A stretch of 61,646 nt of DNA. It comes from Anaerolineaceae bacterium. Lineage in GTDB: Bacteria; Chloroflexota; Anaerolineae; Anaerolineales; Anaerolineaceae. Both the position numbers and the translations under genes were made by a program. The DNA lies in the NCBI GenBank assembly GCA_018056725.1, contig JAGPFF010000009.1:1-61646 (forward strand). Reading direction: 5' to 3'. This document shows, piece after piece, positions 26,834 to 35,651 of this stretch (its first letter is position 1; every line of letters begins with the position of its first letter). The notes under the pieces are model-generated. The model saw only the letters and a program-made list of their open reading frames with translations. It made no database searches and had not been told where the DNA came from.

Positions 26834-27529
26834 TTGACCAAACCACGTATTCTTCTAATCGAAGGCAAACGCACCGATCACCCCTCCTTTGCAGCCGGGT
26901 TGACTAAAAAAGGTTACCTGGTGGAAAGTGTGCCCAGTGGCGCGGCAGCCCTTGCCCAATTGGACCAGGTTGTGCCAAACCTTGTGGTTGTGGATGCCTC
27001 CTCGATGCGCACCAGCGGCAAACGGATCTGTCAGGCATTGCATCAAAAACAGCCTTCTTTGCCGCTCATCCTGGTCATTGATCAAAACAGTGACCCTAAC
27101 GACAATTACGGGGCGGATACGCTTTTGTCCCTCCCCTTCACCATGCAAAAGCTGATCAATCGCATTCGCCAGTTGCTCCCGATTCAAAATGACTGTGATC
27201 TCAAAGCCGGACCCATCATGCTGGATGTTAAAGAAAAACGCGCGGTGATTGCCGAAAGACAAATCCAGCTCACCCCGCGTCTGGCGGTTCTGTTGCGCAT
27301 TCTGATGGAGCATGCCGGCGAAGTGGTGGAGCGGGAAGCGATGTTTCGTGAAGCCTGGGAAACCGATTACACCGCGGATACTCGTTCACTGGACGTACAC
27401 ATGAGCTGGCTGCGTCAGGCAATAGAGGAAACCCCCCGCCACCCCAAGTACATCAAGACTGTGCGCGGGGTTGGTTACCGGTTGGATGTTGAAAAACCAC
27501 TCCGTTCCAGGGTAAAAAAGAAGGAATAA
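26834..27529 (+). CDS. OmpR-family response regulator with atypical receiver
   Basis: 231 residues. The C-terminal domain (about 130-222) is a clear OmpR-type winged helix: LTPRLAVLLRILMEHAGEVV, SLDVHMSWLRQAIE, IKTVRGVGYRLDV. The N-terminal receiver keeps the phospho-acceptor aspartate (NLVVVDASS) but has LIEGKRTD where the acidic pair is expected and LSLPFTMQKL where the conserved lysine should be. Phosphorylation may therefore be weak or absent. There is no histidine kinase next to it. The start is TTG with GAGG about ten bases upstream; the ATG at 26818 is out of frame. Confidence 0.85.
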   Translation: MTKPRILLIEGKRTDHPSFAAGLTKKGYLVESVPSGAAALAQLDQVVPNLVVVDASSMRTSGKRICQALHQKQPSLPLILVIDQNSDPNDNYGADTLLSLPFTMQKLINRIRQLLPIQNDCDLKAGPIMLDVKEKRAVIAERQIQLTPRLAVLLRILMEHAGEVVEREAMFREAWETDYTADTRSLDVHMSWLRQAIEETPRHPKYIKTVRGVGYRLDVEKPLRSRVKKKE

Positions 27530-27537
27530 AAGAAAAA

Positions 27538-27573
27538 ATCCCGGTCTCGAGTTGAAACCGGGATAATTTTTTT
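27538..27573. terminator. Bidirectional intrinsic terminator
   Basis: Stem ATCCCGGT (27538-27545) / ACCGGGAT (27557-27564), followed on the plus strand by seven T after AA and on the minus strand by a run of six T. It serves the converging response regulator and TadG-like genes. Confidence 0.9.
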
Positions 27574-27593
27574 ATTCCTTGGCATCAAGCAAT

Positions 27594-28979
27594 CTACTTT
27601 ACCAATGACAGTGATGGGTCCATCGAAGAAAAATCGCTGCTGTTAAGATTCATCACCAGCATGGCATTGCCATTGACGAGAATCGAATTTCCAATGATTT
27701 GTGTGCTGAAGTTATAAAGCTCATCACTTAAAGTGTCGGTATTCCCGTTTAAAGTGAAATTCGCAAGGGGTCCAAAAACTGTGCCTTTGAAAATGTTGGT
27801 CGAACTGCCATTAAACTGGACATCCGCCGCATAGTTATCGAAGTACATCAGCATTCCCTGAACGGAAGACCAACCGTTTTGAATGTCTACTTCTCTTCCA
27901 CAGGTTTTTTCAGTGCAAGAGGTTAAGATAATGTCTCCGGCATTATTTTGGTTCAATTTAACATCTCCCGATTTAAAGTACAGAGTCACACCATTTCCAG
28001 TAATGCTGGATTTGGAATTATTAGTCATGCCGCCTTCAATACAGTACAATCCCGCTTCCAGTTTGAGTGCTGCACCGTTGGGGGTACTGATTCCTTTGGT
28101 ATACCATCCAGGATAAATCGTGCCATTATACGAATTGCTGCTGTGGGTATTGTCTGCCTTCTTGTTTGGACAAGTAGGAGCCGGGTACATATTTTTAGGC
28201 AACTTGGTAGTTGCAGGGATCGGTTCCGGTTGTACTTTGGGGTTGGCTGCACAGCCCGTGCACTGGAAATCTTTATTATACTGGATGGCTCCACCGGTTA
28301 CCTGGACGATCCCGCTTTGCGCGCTGATACAAGAGTTGGAAAACACACCGCCATTGGTGATATAGGTTCCTTTCTTTCCTAGTTGACCGCCACCCAGGAA
28401 ATAGATCCCACCACTGCCATTACCACAGGTAGTGTCGTTTAGAGAAACCAAGCCGTTTCCATAAGCAAATGGCTGTCTCGGATAAACTCGCGCCGTGGAT
28501 TCAACAGAAGTGCTCAAAGTATCCTGGTTAATCACACCGCCAAAATTTGTTTCCATTTCAGAAGAAATTTTTACGTGAACATCAAGATACTGGGTCCCCA
28601 GGGTTTCGTACCATTTACAGGTAACCGTGAAACCCTGCTCGGCTGCCGCGAGTGCTATATCATCGATTAATTTTGGCATATCTGCAGCTGCAATTCCGTC
28701 CGCAGCAACTGCGTTTTGTACGGCATTAACCGCTAATAGAGTGACTGCAGTCCCGACCGGTGTTCCGCAAATTAAGGTTCCAGAAGTTATATTCTTAAGA
28801 TAGTTGGCGGCAGCCCCTGCTCCCGCCAGTGCTGCAGAATCCGCGGTGTTCTGGTCTTGCCTGCGCACATTGTAAATCAAGGAGCCGTCAATCGCTAAAG
28901 CGGTGATCGCAATAATCGCAACCATCGATAAAGCCAGGATGACGATAATTTGACCTTTTTCAGAATTTTTAACCTTCAT
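27594..28979 (-). CDS. TadG-like pseudopilin with large extracellular domain
   Basis: 461 residues. The N-terminus EKGQIIVILALSMVAIIAITALAIDGS is the TadG-like prepilin/TM segment, with the following NTADSAALAGAGAA motif typical of Tad-associated proteins. The rest (about 60-461) is exported and strand-rich, with many glycines, asparagines and paired cysteines (for example CTGC, CTEKTC) that could form disulfides. It is third in a run with two TadE-like genes. It is probably a surface or secretion-associated subunit. No TadA ATPase or prepilin peptidase is in the window. Confidence 0.75.
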   Translation of the reverse strand: MKVKNSEKGQIIVILALSMVAIIAITALAIDGSLIYNVRRQDQNTADSAALAGAGAAANYLKNITSGTLICGTPVGTAVTLLAVNAVQNAVAADGIAAADMPKLIDDIALAAAEQGFTVTCKWYETLGTQYLDVHVKISSEMETNFGGVINQDTLSTSVESTARVYPRQPFAYGNGLVSLNDTTCGNGSGGIYFLGGGQLGKKGTYITNGGVFSNSCISAQSGIVQVTGGAIQYNKDFQCTGCAANPKVQPEPIPATTKLPKNMYPAPTCPNKKADNTHSSNSYNGTIYPGWYTKGISTPNGAALKLEAGLYCIEGGMTNNSKSSITGNGVTLYFKSGDVKLNQNNAGDIILTSCTEKTCGREVDIQNGWSSVQGMLMYFDNYAADVQFNGSSTNIFKGTVFGPLANFTLNGNTDTLSDELYNFSTQIIGNSILVNGNAMLVMNLNSSDFSSMDPSLSLVK

Positions 28980-28996
28980 TTTGCTTCCTCCCTTAA

Positions 28997-29437
28997 TTAA
29001 TTGGGTGGTGGTCGCAGGATGGTACCGTTCGCGGTACCAGCCATGTTTATCGTCTGACCGGTAAGGAACGGCATGGATATTTCAAAAGCAGCACTCACGG
29101 TAATATCCATTCGTTTTCCGTATTCCAGTGTCGCTCCCTCACAAACATGGTGATCATTCCCAATCGTCACTTCAACAGAGGGTGTTACGGGAAAAACGCT
29201 ATTTTCCAGGTTCTCCATCACGCGAGACTCAATATTATTACATTCATTTGGGAATGCAATACCGTAAACCAGCCCTTCTTCTGCGGCATCCTGCAACGCG
29301 AACTGGGTAAAAATTGCCCGACCGACATCAAAAATGCCGGAGAGCAATAACACAATAATGGTCATCCCAATCGCCAGTTCAACCAGGCTTTGACCTTCTT
29401 CATTTTTAGGGTTGGATAGCTTACGAATCACTTTCAT
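28997..29437 (-). CDS. TadE-like pseudopilin
   Basis: About 146 residues. The N-terminal EEGQSLVELAIGMTIIVLLL is the TadE signature: a Glu five residues after the Gly of a type IV prepilin-like cleavage zone, then one membrane helix. AIFTQFALQDAAEEG follows, as in TadE. The ATG at 29437 (MKVIRKL) fits a short basic leader better than the one at 29455. It lies 17 bases upstream of the TadG-like gene and 42 downstream of a second TadE-like gene. Confidence 0.82.
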   Translation of the reverse strand: MKVIRKLSNPKNEEGQSLVELAIGMTIIVLLLSGIFDVGRAIFTQFALQDAAEEGLVYGIAFPNECNNIESRVMENLENSVFPVTPSVEVTIGNDHHVCEGATLEYGKRMDITVSAAFEISMPFLTGQTINMAGTANGTILRPPPN

Positions 29438-29479
29438 GTGATCATTCTCTACCATTGGTCTAGAAATATGACAAATTAT

Positions 29480-30010
29480 TTATGGCTCCCAAATATTCAT
29501 ACCTGTGACAAGACTGCGCTCTGTGGTTGAACTGATTGGGATATCGTTGAAGTTTAAGAGAGGAACAACTGGATGAAAGGTCGTTGAAACAGTTACGATA
29601 ATACGATCTCCTAATTCAAGAGCAGTCCCGCTTGTTCGAAGCGCCTCACATGATTCGGCAATTGGTTCTGTCCCAGGACCGCTATCATAACTGATCAAGA
29701 TGGAATCACCCGCACTCGAATCCACAATCGCGCTAACGTTTTCTGCTCGTGCACGGATACCCTCGCAATCAATGTAGTACTCCGTGTAGGAAGTATCATT
29801 TGCCATCACAGCATCTGCAGCTGCCGCATACCTTGCCGCGTCACGGCTGGCATTCAGCACCGCACTGTACATAAAAATCATGCGACCGACTTCAAATATG
29901 CCGTAAACCAGCATCAGGAAGATCGGAAAAGTCAACGCAAATTCGACCATCCCCTGCCCTTTTTCTTGAAATCGTTTCCTGAATCGTGTTGAAACCATCT
30001 TTCTTTCCAT
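29480..30010 (-). CDS. TadE-like pseudopilin
   Basis: 176 residues with the TadE pattern EKGQGMVEFALTFPIFLMLV followed by VLNASRDAARYAAA. It is the first gene of the three-gene pseudopilin run. ATG at 30010 or at 29998 are both possible; the latter has GGAAAG just upstream. The leader contains a TATAAT and a 13-base palindrome. Confidence 0.82.
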   Translation of the reverse strand: MERKMVSTRFRKRFQEKGQGMVEFALTFPIFLMLVYGIFEVGRMIFMYSAVLNASRDAARYAAAADAVMANDTSYTEYYIDCEGIRARAENVSAIVDSSAGDSILISYDSGPGTEPIAESCEALRTSGTALELGDRIIVTVSTTFHPVVPLLNFNDIPISSTTERSLVTGMNIWEP

Positions 30011-30039
30011 TTTTATTAACCTGAGTATTTAAACCACTC

Positions 30040-30052
30040 TCCGCCTGGCGGA
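30040..30052. repeat. Palindrome in the leader of the pseudopilin operon
   Basis: Perfect 6+1+6 inverted repeat TCCGCC-T-GGCGGA, lying between the -10 box and the first start codon. It could be an operator or a small leader hairpin. It is not followed by T residues. Confidence 0.4.
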
Positions 30053-30077
30053 ATTGAATGACTAATAATCCATCCAT

Positions 30078-30083
30078 ATTATA
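30078..30083 (-). promoter_or_regulatory. -10 box of the pseudopilin operon
   Basis: Perfect TATAAT on the minus strand about 70 bases upstream of the first TadE-like start. No good -35 element at normal spacing. Confidence 0.4.
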
Positions 30084-30150
30084 CGCTGAAGAATTGGCTC
30101 TGAATAGTTTATTGCAAATTTGTAAAGTGTAATTTTTTAGTTTTTTATGG

Positions 30151-30975
30151 TTATTCTACAATCAATAGCCATCCAATCGCCGTAATGACTACCGCCCAAA
30201 GCGTGCAAATGGCGTTGACTACGTCATTGGTCATCCACCGGTAGCCCCTCATTAACTCGGTAGAAGTTCCGCAGCTGTGCACCGGTGACTGTTCAGTTTC
30301 CTTGCGGCATTCCGGGCACCAGTAGATCGCCTGAAGCGTGGCACCGAGCAGAGAATCAATAAAACTTCCTGCCAAACCCGCTACCGTAATCACCAGCAAT
30401 CCCGCCAGTTTTCTTTCCGTCCCGACCTCAACCGGCCACAGCAAGAACCCCGTGATCGCCACCAACAGAGAGCCCGCTCCAGCCGCCAGCGTTCCGATCA
30501 GGCTGACACCGCCGGACGTGCCCGGTGGCACCTTTTTTAAGGTTCGTGCACTCACTGGCCAGCCCGGGTTGAGCACCCCCAATTCCGTTGCCCAGGTATC
30601 AGCGTTGGCGGCGGCGAAGGCAGCGCAGAAAAGCAGCCATGGCAGCGGTTTTCCCGGCAGCAATCCCCCCAGCAACGCTATCATCCCCGCCACAGCACCG
30701 TTCGCCGCCACCTGCCCCGCATCCCGCCGGGCGCCTTTGGCATATTTCTCTTCCACTGGATGCTTACGTCTTGGAAAAAGCCGGGATAAGCCACTGGAAC
30801 TGATGAAAAATACCAGCAATACTGCCGCCCAGCGTACCCCTCCCGTGCCAAACACCACAGCCCCCAGCAGAAAAGCACCCACTGCTCCGGAATGATTGAG
30901 CATCTTCAGCCGAAAGGCGGTAACCGCCGCCACTGCTGCAAGGATCACCCCGAGACCAATTTGGAGAAGATTCAA
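30151..30975 (-). CDS. DUF92 family integral membrane protein
   Basis: 274 residues with six to seven predicted membrane helices. Hallmarks of DUF92 (TMEM19-like) are SGAVGAFLLGAVVFGTGG, ARRDAGQVAANGAVA and ANADTWATELGVL. Near the C-terminus a CPECRKETE...HSCG segment may bind metal. Some members of the family have been described as phytyl-phosphate kinase-like (VTE6). It follows the PH-domain gene by nine bases. The function here is not known. Confidence 0.85.
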   Translation of the reverse strand: MNLLQIGLGVILAAVAAVTAFRLKMLNHSGAVGAFLLGAVVFGTGGVRWAAVLLVFFISSSGLSRLFPRRKHPVEEKYAKGARRDAGQVAANGAVAGMIALLGGLLPGKPLPWLLFCAAFAAANADTWATELGVLNPGWPVSARTLKKVPPGTSGGVSLIGTLAAGAGSLLVAITGFLLWPVEVGTERKLAGLLVITVAGLAGSFIDSLLGATLQAIYWCPECRKETEQSPVHSCGTSTELMRGYRWMTNDVVNAICTLWAVVITAIGWLLIVE

Positions 30976-30984
30976 TCGCTTCTC

Positions 30985-31896
30985 CTAACTTCCAGCCAGA
31001 AAAAGCAGCAGCACGGAAACTGTGAGCAGCACGGTTGTAAGAATTCCGGCTGACCAAAGAAAACAGGCTAAAATTCTGCCCTCCTGACGGCGAAAGGCAT
31101 AGAATCCGGCAATCAAATCCATCAGGGTGAACATCAAGGCGAGGATTGGCTGCAGGATCAGCCGGCTGGCGGGGACCGGGTCTAGCAACGCGCGAGCTGC
31201 TCCCAACCCCGCAGGGATCGTTTGCCTGAAAGGAATCAGAATGGATGTGCCGATCAGAAGCAACAACAGAAGTACCAGGTTGGTGAGGATCAATGTTCTG
31301 GCGAATGGATCTTTGAATGCATTTCTGAAGAATCCTACTGGAACCGCAGAAGAAGGTTCAATGGGGGCAAGGCTTCCCATCTCAATAATGCGCTGAAACC
31401 GGTTGCAGAATTGCTCCGGGTCTTGTGGTGACAGGACCAGCGTCTTATTGATGGCTGAAATGATGACGAGGTGAGCCGCGCTGCTGGCGATGAATTCCAC
31501 TTTCCCCAGCTCTTCATGGAAAGAGTCGCCCAAAATGGCTCCAGGTACGGAAAACGGCGGCAGTCGCAATGGCTTGACCAGGTCGGATGCCGGTCTGACC
31601 CAAATCACTTCCGTCATGGGAAGATCTTCCGAGCGCAACCCCCAGCGCACATGGAGACCATCCCGTTCAAGCGTGTATGAAGCATGGAACAGAGCATAAC
31701 CGCGGTAAGCGATGACCGGCATCAGCGCAAAGAGCAGCAGAGCTCCGATCAAGTAAAGGACCAGCGTCCAATCCGCTGGCTGCGAAAACCCCACAATCAT
31801 CAGCGCGGTGACACCTCCCGCCAGAAGAACCAGCAGCAGAGCATGAAGGAAAATGCCGGTTCTGCGGGGAGGTGAAAAGACCTGTTTTTGTTCCAT
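30985..31896 (-). CDS. Membrane protein with bacterial PH domain
   Basis: 303 residues. Two N-terminal membrane helices are followed by a bacterial PH-like domain (YTLERDGLHVRWG, LPMTEVIWVRP, HLVIISAINKTLVLSPQDPEQF, about 60-190). The C-terminal part has two or three more helices. Such proteins are often anchored to the inner membrane and linked to envelope stress. It is probably co-transcribed with the DUF92 gene. The role is unknown. Confidence 0.75.
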   Translation of the reverse strand: MEQKQVFSPPRRTGIFLHALLLVLLAGGVTALMIVGFSQPADWTLVLYLIGALLLFALMPVIAYRGYALFHASYTLERDGLHVRWGLRSEDLPMTEVIWVRPASDLVKPLRLPPFSVPGAILGDSFHEELGKVEFIASSAAHLVIISAINKTLVLSPQDPEQFCNRFQRIIEMGSLAPIEPSSAVPVGFFRNAFKDPFARTLILTNLVLLLLLLIGTSILIPFRQTIPAGLGAARALLDPVPASRLILQPILALMFTLMDLIAGFYAFRRQEGRILACFLWSAGILTTVLLTVSVLLLFLAGS

Positions 31897-31911
31897 ATCC
31901 CGGGTAAGGAA

Positions 31912-33144
31912 CTATTCCTGTATCGTTTCTGCCAGTATCCGGCAGACCAGATCCACCTGGTCCTCGGTCATCATGCCTGAAAATGGTAATGCCAGACCGC
32001 GCCGTCCAAGATCCTCGGTGACGGGAAAGTCACCGGGCTGGTAACCGAATTTTTCAACCATATATGGCTGCAGGTGAATGGGCAAAAAATAGGGTCTTAC
32101 CGGAATCCCGCGTGCCGTCAACCGGGTGGCAAGAACATCCCGATCCAGATGTGGGTCAAAACGAACCACATATACGAACCAGGAAGCTCGAGTCGTTTGA
32201 GGTGTGGTAAACGGCGCTTCGACCCCCGAGATCCTACCCAGGCGGTCGGCATACCAATCCGCGACCCGCTGGCGCTTTTGCAGCAGTTCCTCAATACGTT
32301 TCAACTGGGCTACGCCAAGCGCGGCGCTCATTTCATCCAGCCGATAGTTGTAGCCCAAGAATGTATGCTGCAGCCAGGTGTCACCGGGGGCGCGCCCCTG
32401 GTTGCGAAGCGCGCGCATATACTGTGCAGCCTCGCTATCATCTGTCACAATCATCCCGCCTTCGCCGGTGGTCATCTGCTTGTTGGGGTAAAAAGCGAAC
32501 ACGCCATAATCCCCTTCCAAACCAACTTTCTTACCTTTGTATTCAGCGCCAAAAGCTTCGCAGCTATCTTCAATCAATTTCAAGTGATGCTGCGTTGCCA
32601 GCGGTCGCAGCGAATCATAATCCGCCGGCTGACCAAAGACATCAATCACCAACATAGCTTTTAGTGTTCCACCATCATTCGCCCCTTTGCGTGGCAGCCA
32701 GCGCTGCGCCCATTTGCCACCACGGCTCAAATCGTCAATGGCTTGTGCCGCCAACTCCGGGTCCATATTGCCAGTACGTGGGTCCACATCCACAAAAACA
32801 GGGGTTCCGTGCTCGAACAGGATCACATTGGTCGACGAGACGAAGGAGAAGGGTGTCGTGAGCACTATCTCACCGGGTTGTAATTGCGCAGCCCGTATGC
32901 ACAAGTGCAAGCCTGCGGTTCCAGAATTCACGCCAACGGCTTCCTTTGCCCCAATATAATCCGCCAGTCCATGCTCAAACTCATCAATAAACGGTCCCAT
33001 GCTCAGATGAGGCGTGTTCAAGACAGCCAGAACGGCTTGCCGCTCGGCATCGGTCAAATCTGGAAGGGACATGGGAACAATAGGTGTGATCGGTTTCATA
33101 CGACTGATAAACTCTTTTCCTGATAGATTCTTGCCATCTTTCAT
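31912..33144 (-). CDS. DegT/DnrJ/EryC1-type sugar aminotransferase
   Basis: 410 residues from ATG 33144 (overlapping the proS stop as ATGA), or 395 from ATG 33099. It is a PLP enzyme of the sugar aminotransferase family: GVNSGTAGLHLCIRA, EDSCEAFGAEYKG and the PLP lysine in FYPNKQMTTGEGG. The family transfers an amino group to keto-sugar nucleotides, making amino-sugar precursors for surface glycans. The C-terminus (HLQPYMVEKFGYQPGDFPV) is typical. The product could be the acceptor for the acyltransferase about 3 kb upstream; this is inference from proximity. Confidence 0.92.
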   Translation of the reverse strand: MKDGKNLSGKEFISRMKPITPIVPMSLPDLTDAERQAVLAVLNTPHLSMGPFIDEFEHGLADYIGAKEAVGVNSGTAGLHLCIRAAQLQPGEIVLTTPFSFVSSTNVILFEHGTPVFVDVDPRTGNMDPELAAQAIDDLSRGGKWAQRWLPRKGANDGGTLKAMLVIDVFGQPADYDSLRPLATQHHLKLIEDSCEAFGAEYKGKKVGLEGDYGVFAFYPNKQMTTGEGGMIVTDDSEAAQYMRALRNQGRAPGDTWLQHTFLGYNYRLDEMSAALGVAQLKRIEELLQKRQRVADWYADRLGRISGVEAPFTTPQTTRASWFVYVVRFDPHLDRDVLATRLTARGIPVRPYFLPIHLQPYMVEKFGYQPGDFPVTEDLGRRGLALPFSGMMTEDQVDLVCRILAETIQE

Positions 33145-34874
33145 ACAGCAGCAAGCTTGAGCCTTGCTCTTACCGCCGGAACCACCTCTCCCACGGGGAG
33201 GATCTCGGTTATGCCTGTAGCGCGGTCTTTGAGTTCGACGCCCCCCTGTTTGAACGCTCGTTCGCTCACCGTCAGCCGAAGGGGCAAACCGATAAGATCA
33301 GCATCGTTGAATTTTACCCCGGCGGATTCCTCCCGGTCATCAAAAAGGGGTTCAAAACCGGCTGCAATCAAATCCTGTTCAAGGGTCGCAGCCAGAGCAG
33401 AGGTATCCACTTCCCTTCCTGGCAGGAGGACGAGATGCACCGGATAGGGTGCGATGGCTGCCGGCCAGATTAACCCGTGTTCATCATGATGCTCTTCCGC
33501 CACACAAGCCAACAGCCGCCCGAGACCGATTCCATAAGACCCCATAATCACTGATTGAGAGCACCCGTTTTCATCCAGAAACGTGCAATGCAATGCGTCG
33601 GAGTAGCGTGTTCCCAGCTTGAAAATATTACCCACTTCCACGCCGCGGGTGAGGCGCAGTGGGGTACCACATTCAGGGCAGCCATCGCCACCACGCGCAG
33701 CGGTGATATCCTCCACCATCGTTGCCTGATAATCGCGACCAAAATTTACGTTGCGCAAATGATAGCCATCCTCATTGGCACCAGCAACCAGGTTCGCCGA
33801 ATCCGCCACCAAATCATCCACAATGACCTGCGCTTGATGAATGCCAATGGGTGAGGCATAACCCGGAACAGCCCCACTGGCTCGGATTTCATCCTCGGTC
33901 GCGGGGCGCAAATCACCGGTGCGGAGCAGGTTGGCGATCTTGGTCTCATTAACTTCCATATCCCCGCGTACCACTGCGAAGATCAATTGATCTTTGATCT
34001 CGCCGGCTGGGGTTTTTAGCGGCGCCATGTAAAAAACAGCCTTGGCTGTTCTGGAGGAGGGAATTCCAAGGAAGGCTGCCAGTTCTTCGATGGTCTTGGC
34101 TCCGGGGGTGGGAACTTTCTCGAGCGGAAGGGATTCCTCGGCGAGCGGTGAGGGTTTTCGCACCGTTGCCACCTGTCGATTTGCGGAATAGCCGCAGGCA
34201 TCGCAAAATAACAGGCTGTCCTCGCCTATTGGTGTCAGATACATAAATTCATGAGCCTCTCTGCCACCCATCATGCCAGTATCCGATCGCACAGCTACAA
34301 CTGGCAAGCCACAGCGTTGAAAGATACGAAAATAAGCTTCGTAATGCGCCTGATACTGGCGGTTCAGACCTTCCCAATCCCTATCCAGGCTGTAGGAATC
34401 GAGCATCATAAATTCACGCACCCGGATCAGTCCCGCCCGCGGACGAGGGTCATCCCGCCATTTGGTCTGCAGATGATAGACCAGGGCGGGAAGCTGGCGG
34501 TAGGAACGGATAATTCCGCGGACGAGATCGGCAACCACTTCTTCATGGGTCATCGCCAGCACCATATCATGCCCGTTCCGGTCTTTGAAGCGCCCCATCT
34601 CGCTGCCAATCTGGTCGTAGCGACCAGTTTCCTGCCAGAGGTCAGCAGGATGTACCACCGGCATCAAAATTTCCTGACCACCGATGGCGTTCATTTCCTC
34701 ACGCATGAGGATCATAATCTTGTGAATCACCCGGTTTGCGAGTGGCAAATAGGTAAAAATTCCTGTTCCCAGGGGGCGAATGAACCCCCCGCGCACCAGC
34801 AACTGATGACTGGCAACGTCTGCGTCGGTGGGGATTTCTCTAAGGGTCTGGCTAAACAGGTGAGACAAACGCAT
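33141..34874 (-). CDS. proS: Prolyl-tRNA synthetase
   Basis: 577 residues, a bacterial-type ProRS with the editing insertion. Class II motifs are visible: the N-terminal LPLANRVIHKIMILMREEM, motif 2 region FRDRNGHDM...LVYHLQTKWRDDPRPRAGLIR, and motif 3 GSYGIGLGRLLACVAEE. The YbaK-like editing domain lies at about 230-390. It charges tRNA-Pro. Its TGA overlaps the aminotransferase ATG, an odd pairing of housekeeping and glycan genes. Confidence 0.97.
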   Translation of the reverse strand: MRLSHLFSQTLREIPTDADVASHQLLVRGGFIRPLGTGIFTYLPLANRVIHKIMILMREEMNAIGGQEILMPVVHPADLWQETGRYDQIGSEMGRFKDRNGHDMVLAMTHEEVVADLVRGIIRSYRQLPALVYHLQTKWRDDPRPRAGLIRVREFMMLDSYSLDRDWEGLNRQYQAHYEAYFRIFQRCGLPVVAVRSDTGMMGGREAHEFMYLTPIGEDSLLFCDACGYSANRQVATVRKPSPLAEESLPLEKVPTPGAKTIEELAAFLGIPSSRTAKAVFYMAPLKTPAGEIKDQLIFAVVRGDMEVNETKIANLLRTGDLRPATEDEIRASGAVPGYASPIGIHQAQVIVDDLVADSANLVAGANEDGYHLRNVNFGRDYQATMVEDITAARGGDGCPECGTPLRLTRGVEVGNIFKLGTRYSDALHCTFLDENGCSQSVIMGSYGIGLGRLLACVAEEHHDEHGLIWPAAIAPYPVHLVLLPGREVDTSALAATLEQDLIAAGFEPLFDDREESAGVKFNDADLIGLPLRLTVSERAFKQGGVELKDRATGITEILPVGEVVPAVRARLKLAAV

Positions 34875-34892
34875 CGGATGTACCTTGTTGAG

Positions 34893-35651
34893 TTAGAGTA
34901 GTAACAACCAGGTGGAAGCCACCCGCAAAAGAATAGGGGCGGACACATGGTGCGTCTTGCGCATGATCCACCCGAGCAGCAATCCCTGCACCAGAGCGAG
35001 CACCAACAGCGGCCACTGGGTGGAAAATTGAGTCAGCAAATCATTCCCGGGGAGTTGCCAGAGGACATACAACAAGGAAGTTGCCAGCCAGCCCCAGTTA
35101 TCGCCCAGATAAGACATTAATCGCAGCTGGATGTATCCGCGGAAAATGGTTTCCTCTGCCGCTACCCAAACCAGAATGACAAAAAGAAGGCTGCCTTTCT
35201 CGTTTGAAATCCCCTGAAGCAGCGGGAGAAATTTACCGCGCAAAAAAACCACCAGAATCAGCAATACCACCCCAAGCGTCAAGCCGGTACGTGTATTCTC
35301 CTTGCTCCAACCGGCGCTCTTGAGCGGCTGCCCGCGCACCACCATCAGCAATATGACCGGAATCAGGCTGAACAAAGCCAGGAGCATGCGTTGCGCAATT
35401 TCACCACCCTGCAGGGCAGCAGCGAAGGTTCTTAGAAATTCAAAAATCGGGTTTGAGAAAAACTGAAAGGCAAAGAAAAAGATTAATGCAAACAGGATGA
35501 GGCTAAAAGTAGCTTCACGGCGCGGAAAACGGAATTCGATTCGCCTGATTTTTTTGATCATCGGACTGGTGCCCGCGATCATGACCACGGCGATCACTCC
35601 CAGCCATTCGCTGAGGTATCCCAACCAAAACTTCATGTCTACCGGGTTCAT
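34893..35651 (-). CDS. CPBP-family membrane protein, protease motifs partly missing
   Basis: 252 residues with six to eight membrane helices. The first CPBP/Rce1 motif is present (EETIFRGYIQLRL). The second, normally F-x3-H, reads LLYVLWQLPGN. The last, normally H-x3-N/D, reads SAPILLRVAST. The metal-binding histidines are therefore not obvious and it may be a non-proteolytic relative. The start overlaps the bactofilin stop by four bases. It could act in envelope biology; no substrate can be named. Confidence 0.75.
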   Translation of the reverse strand: MNPVDMKFWLGYLSEWLGVIAVVMIAGTSPMIKKIRRIEFRFPRREATFSLILFALIFFFAFQFFSNPIFEFLRTFAAALQGGEIAQRMLLALFSLIPVILLMVVRGQPLKSAGWSKENTRTGLTLGVVLLILVVFLRGKFLPLLQGISNEKGSLLFVILVWVAAEETIFRGYIQLRLMSYLGDNWGWLATSLLYVLWQLPGNDLLTQFSTQWPLLVLALVQGLLLGWIMRKTHHVSAPILLRVASTWLLLL

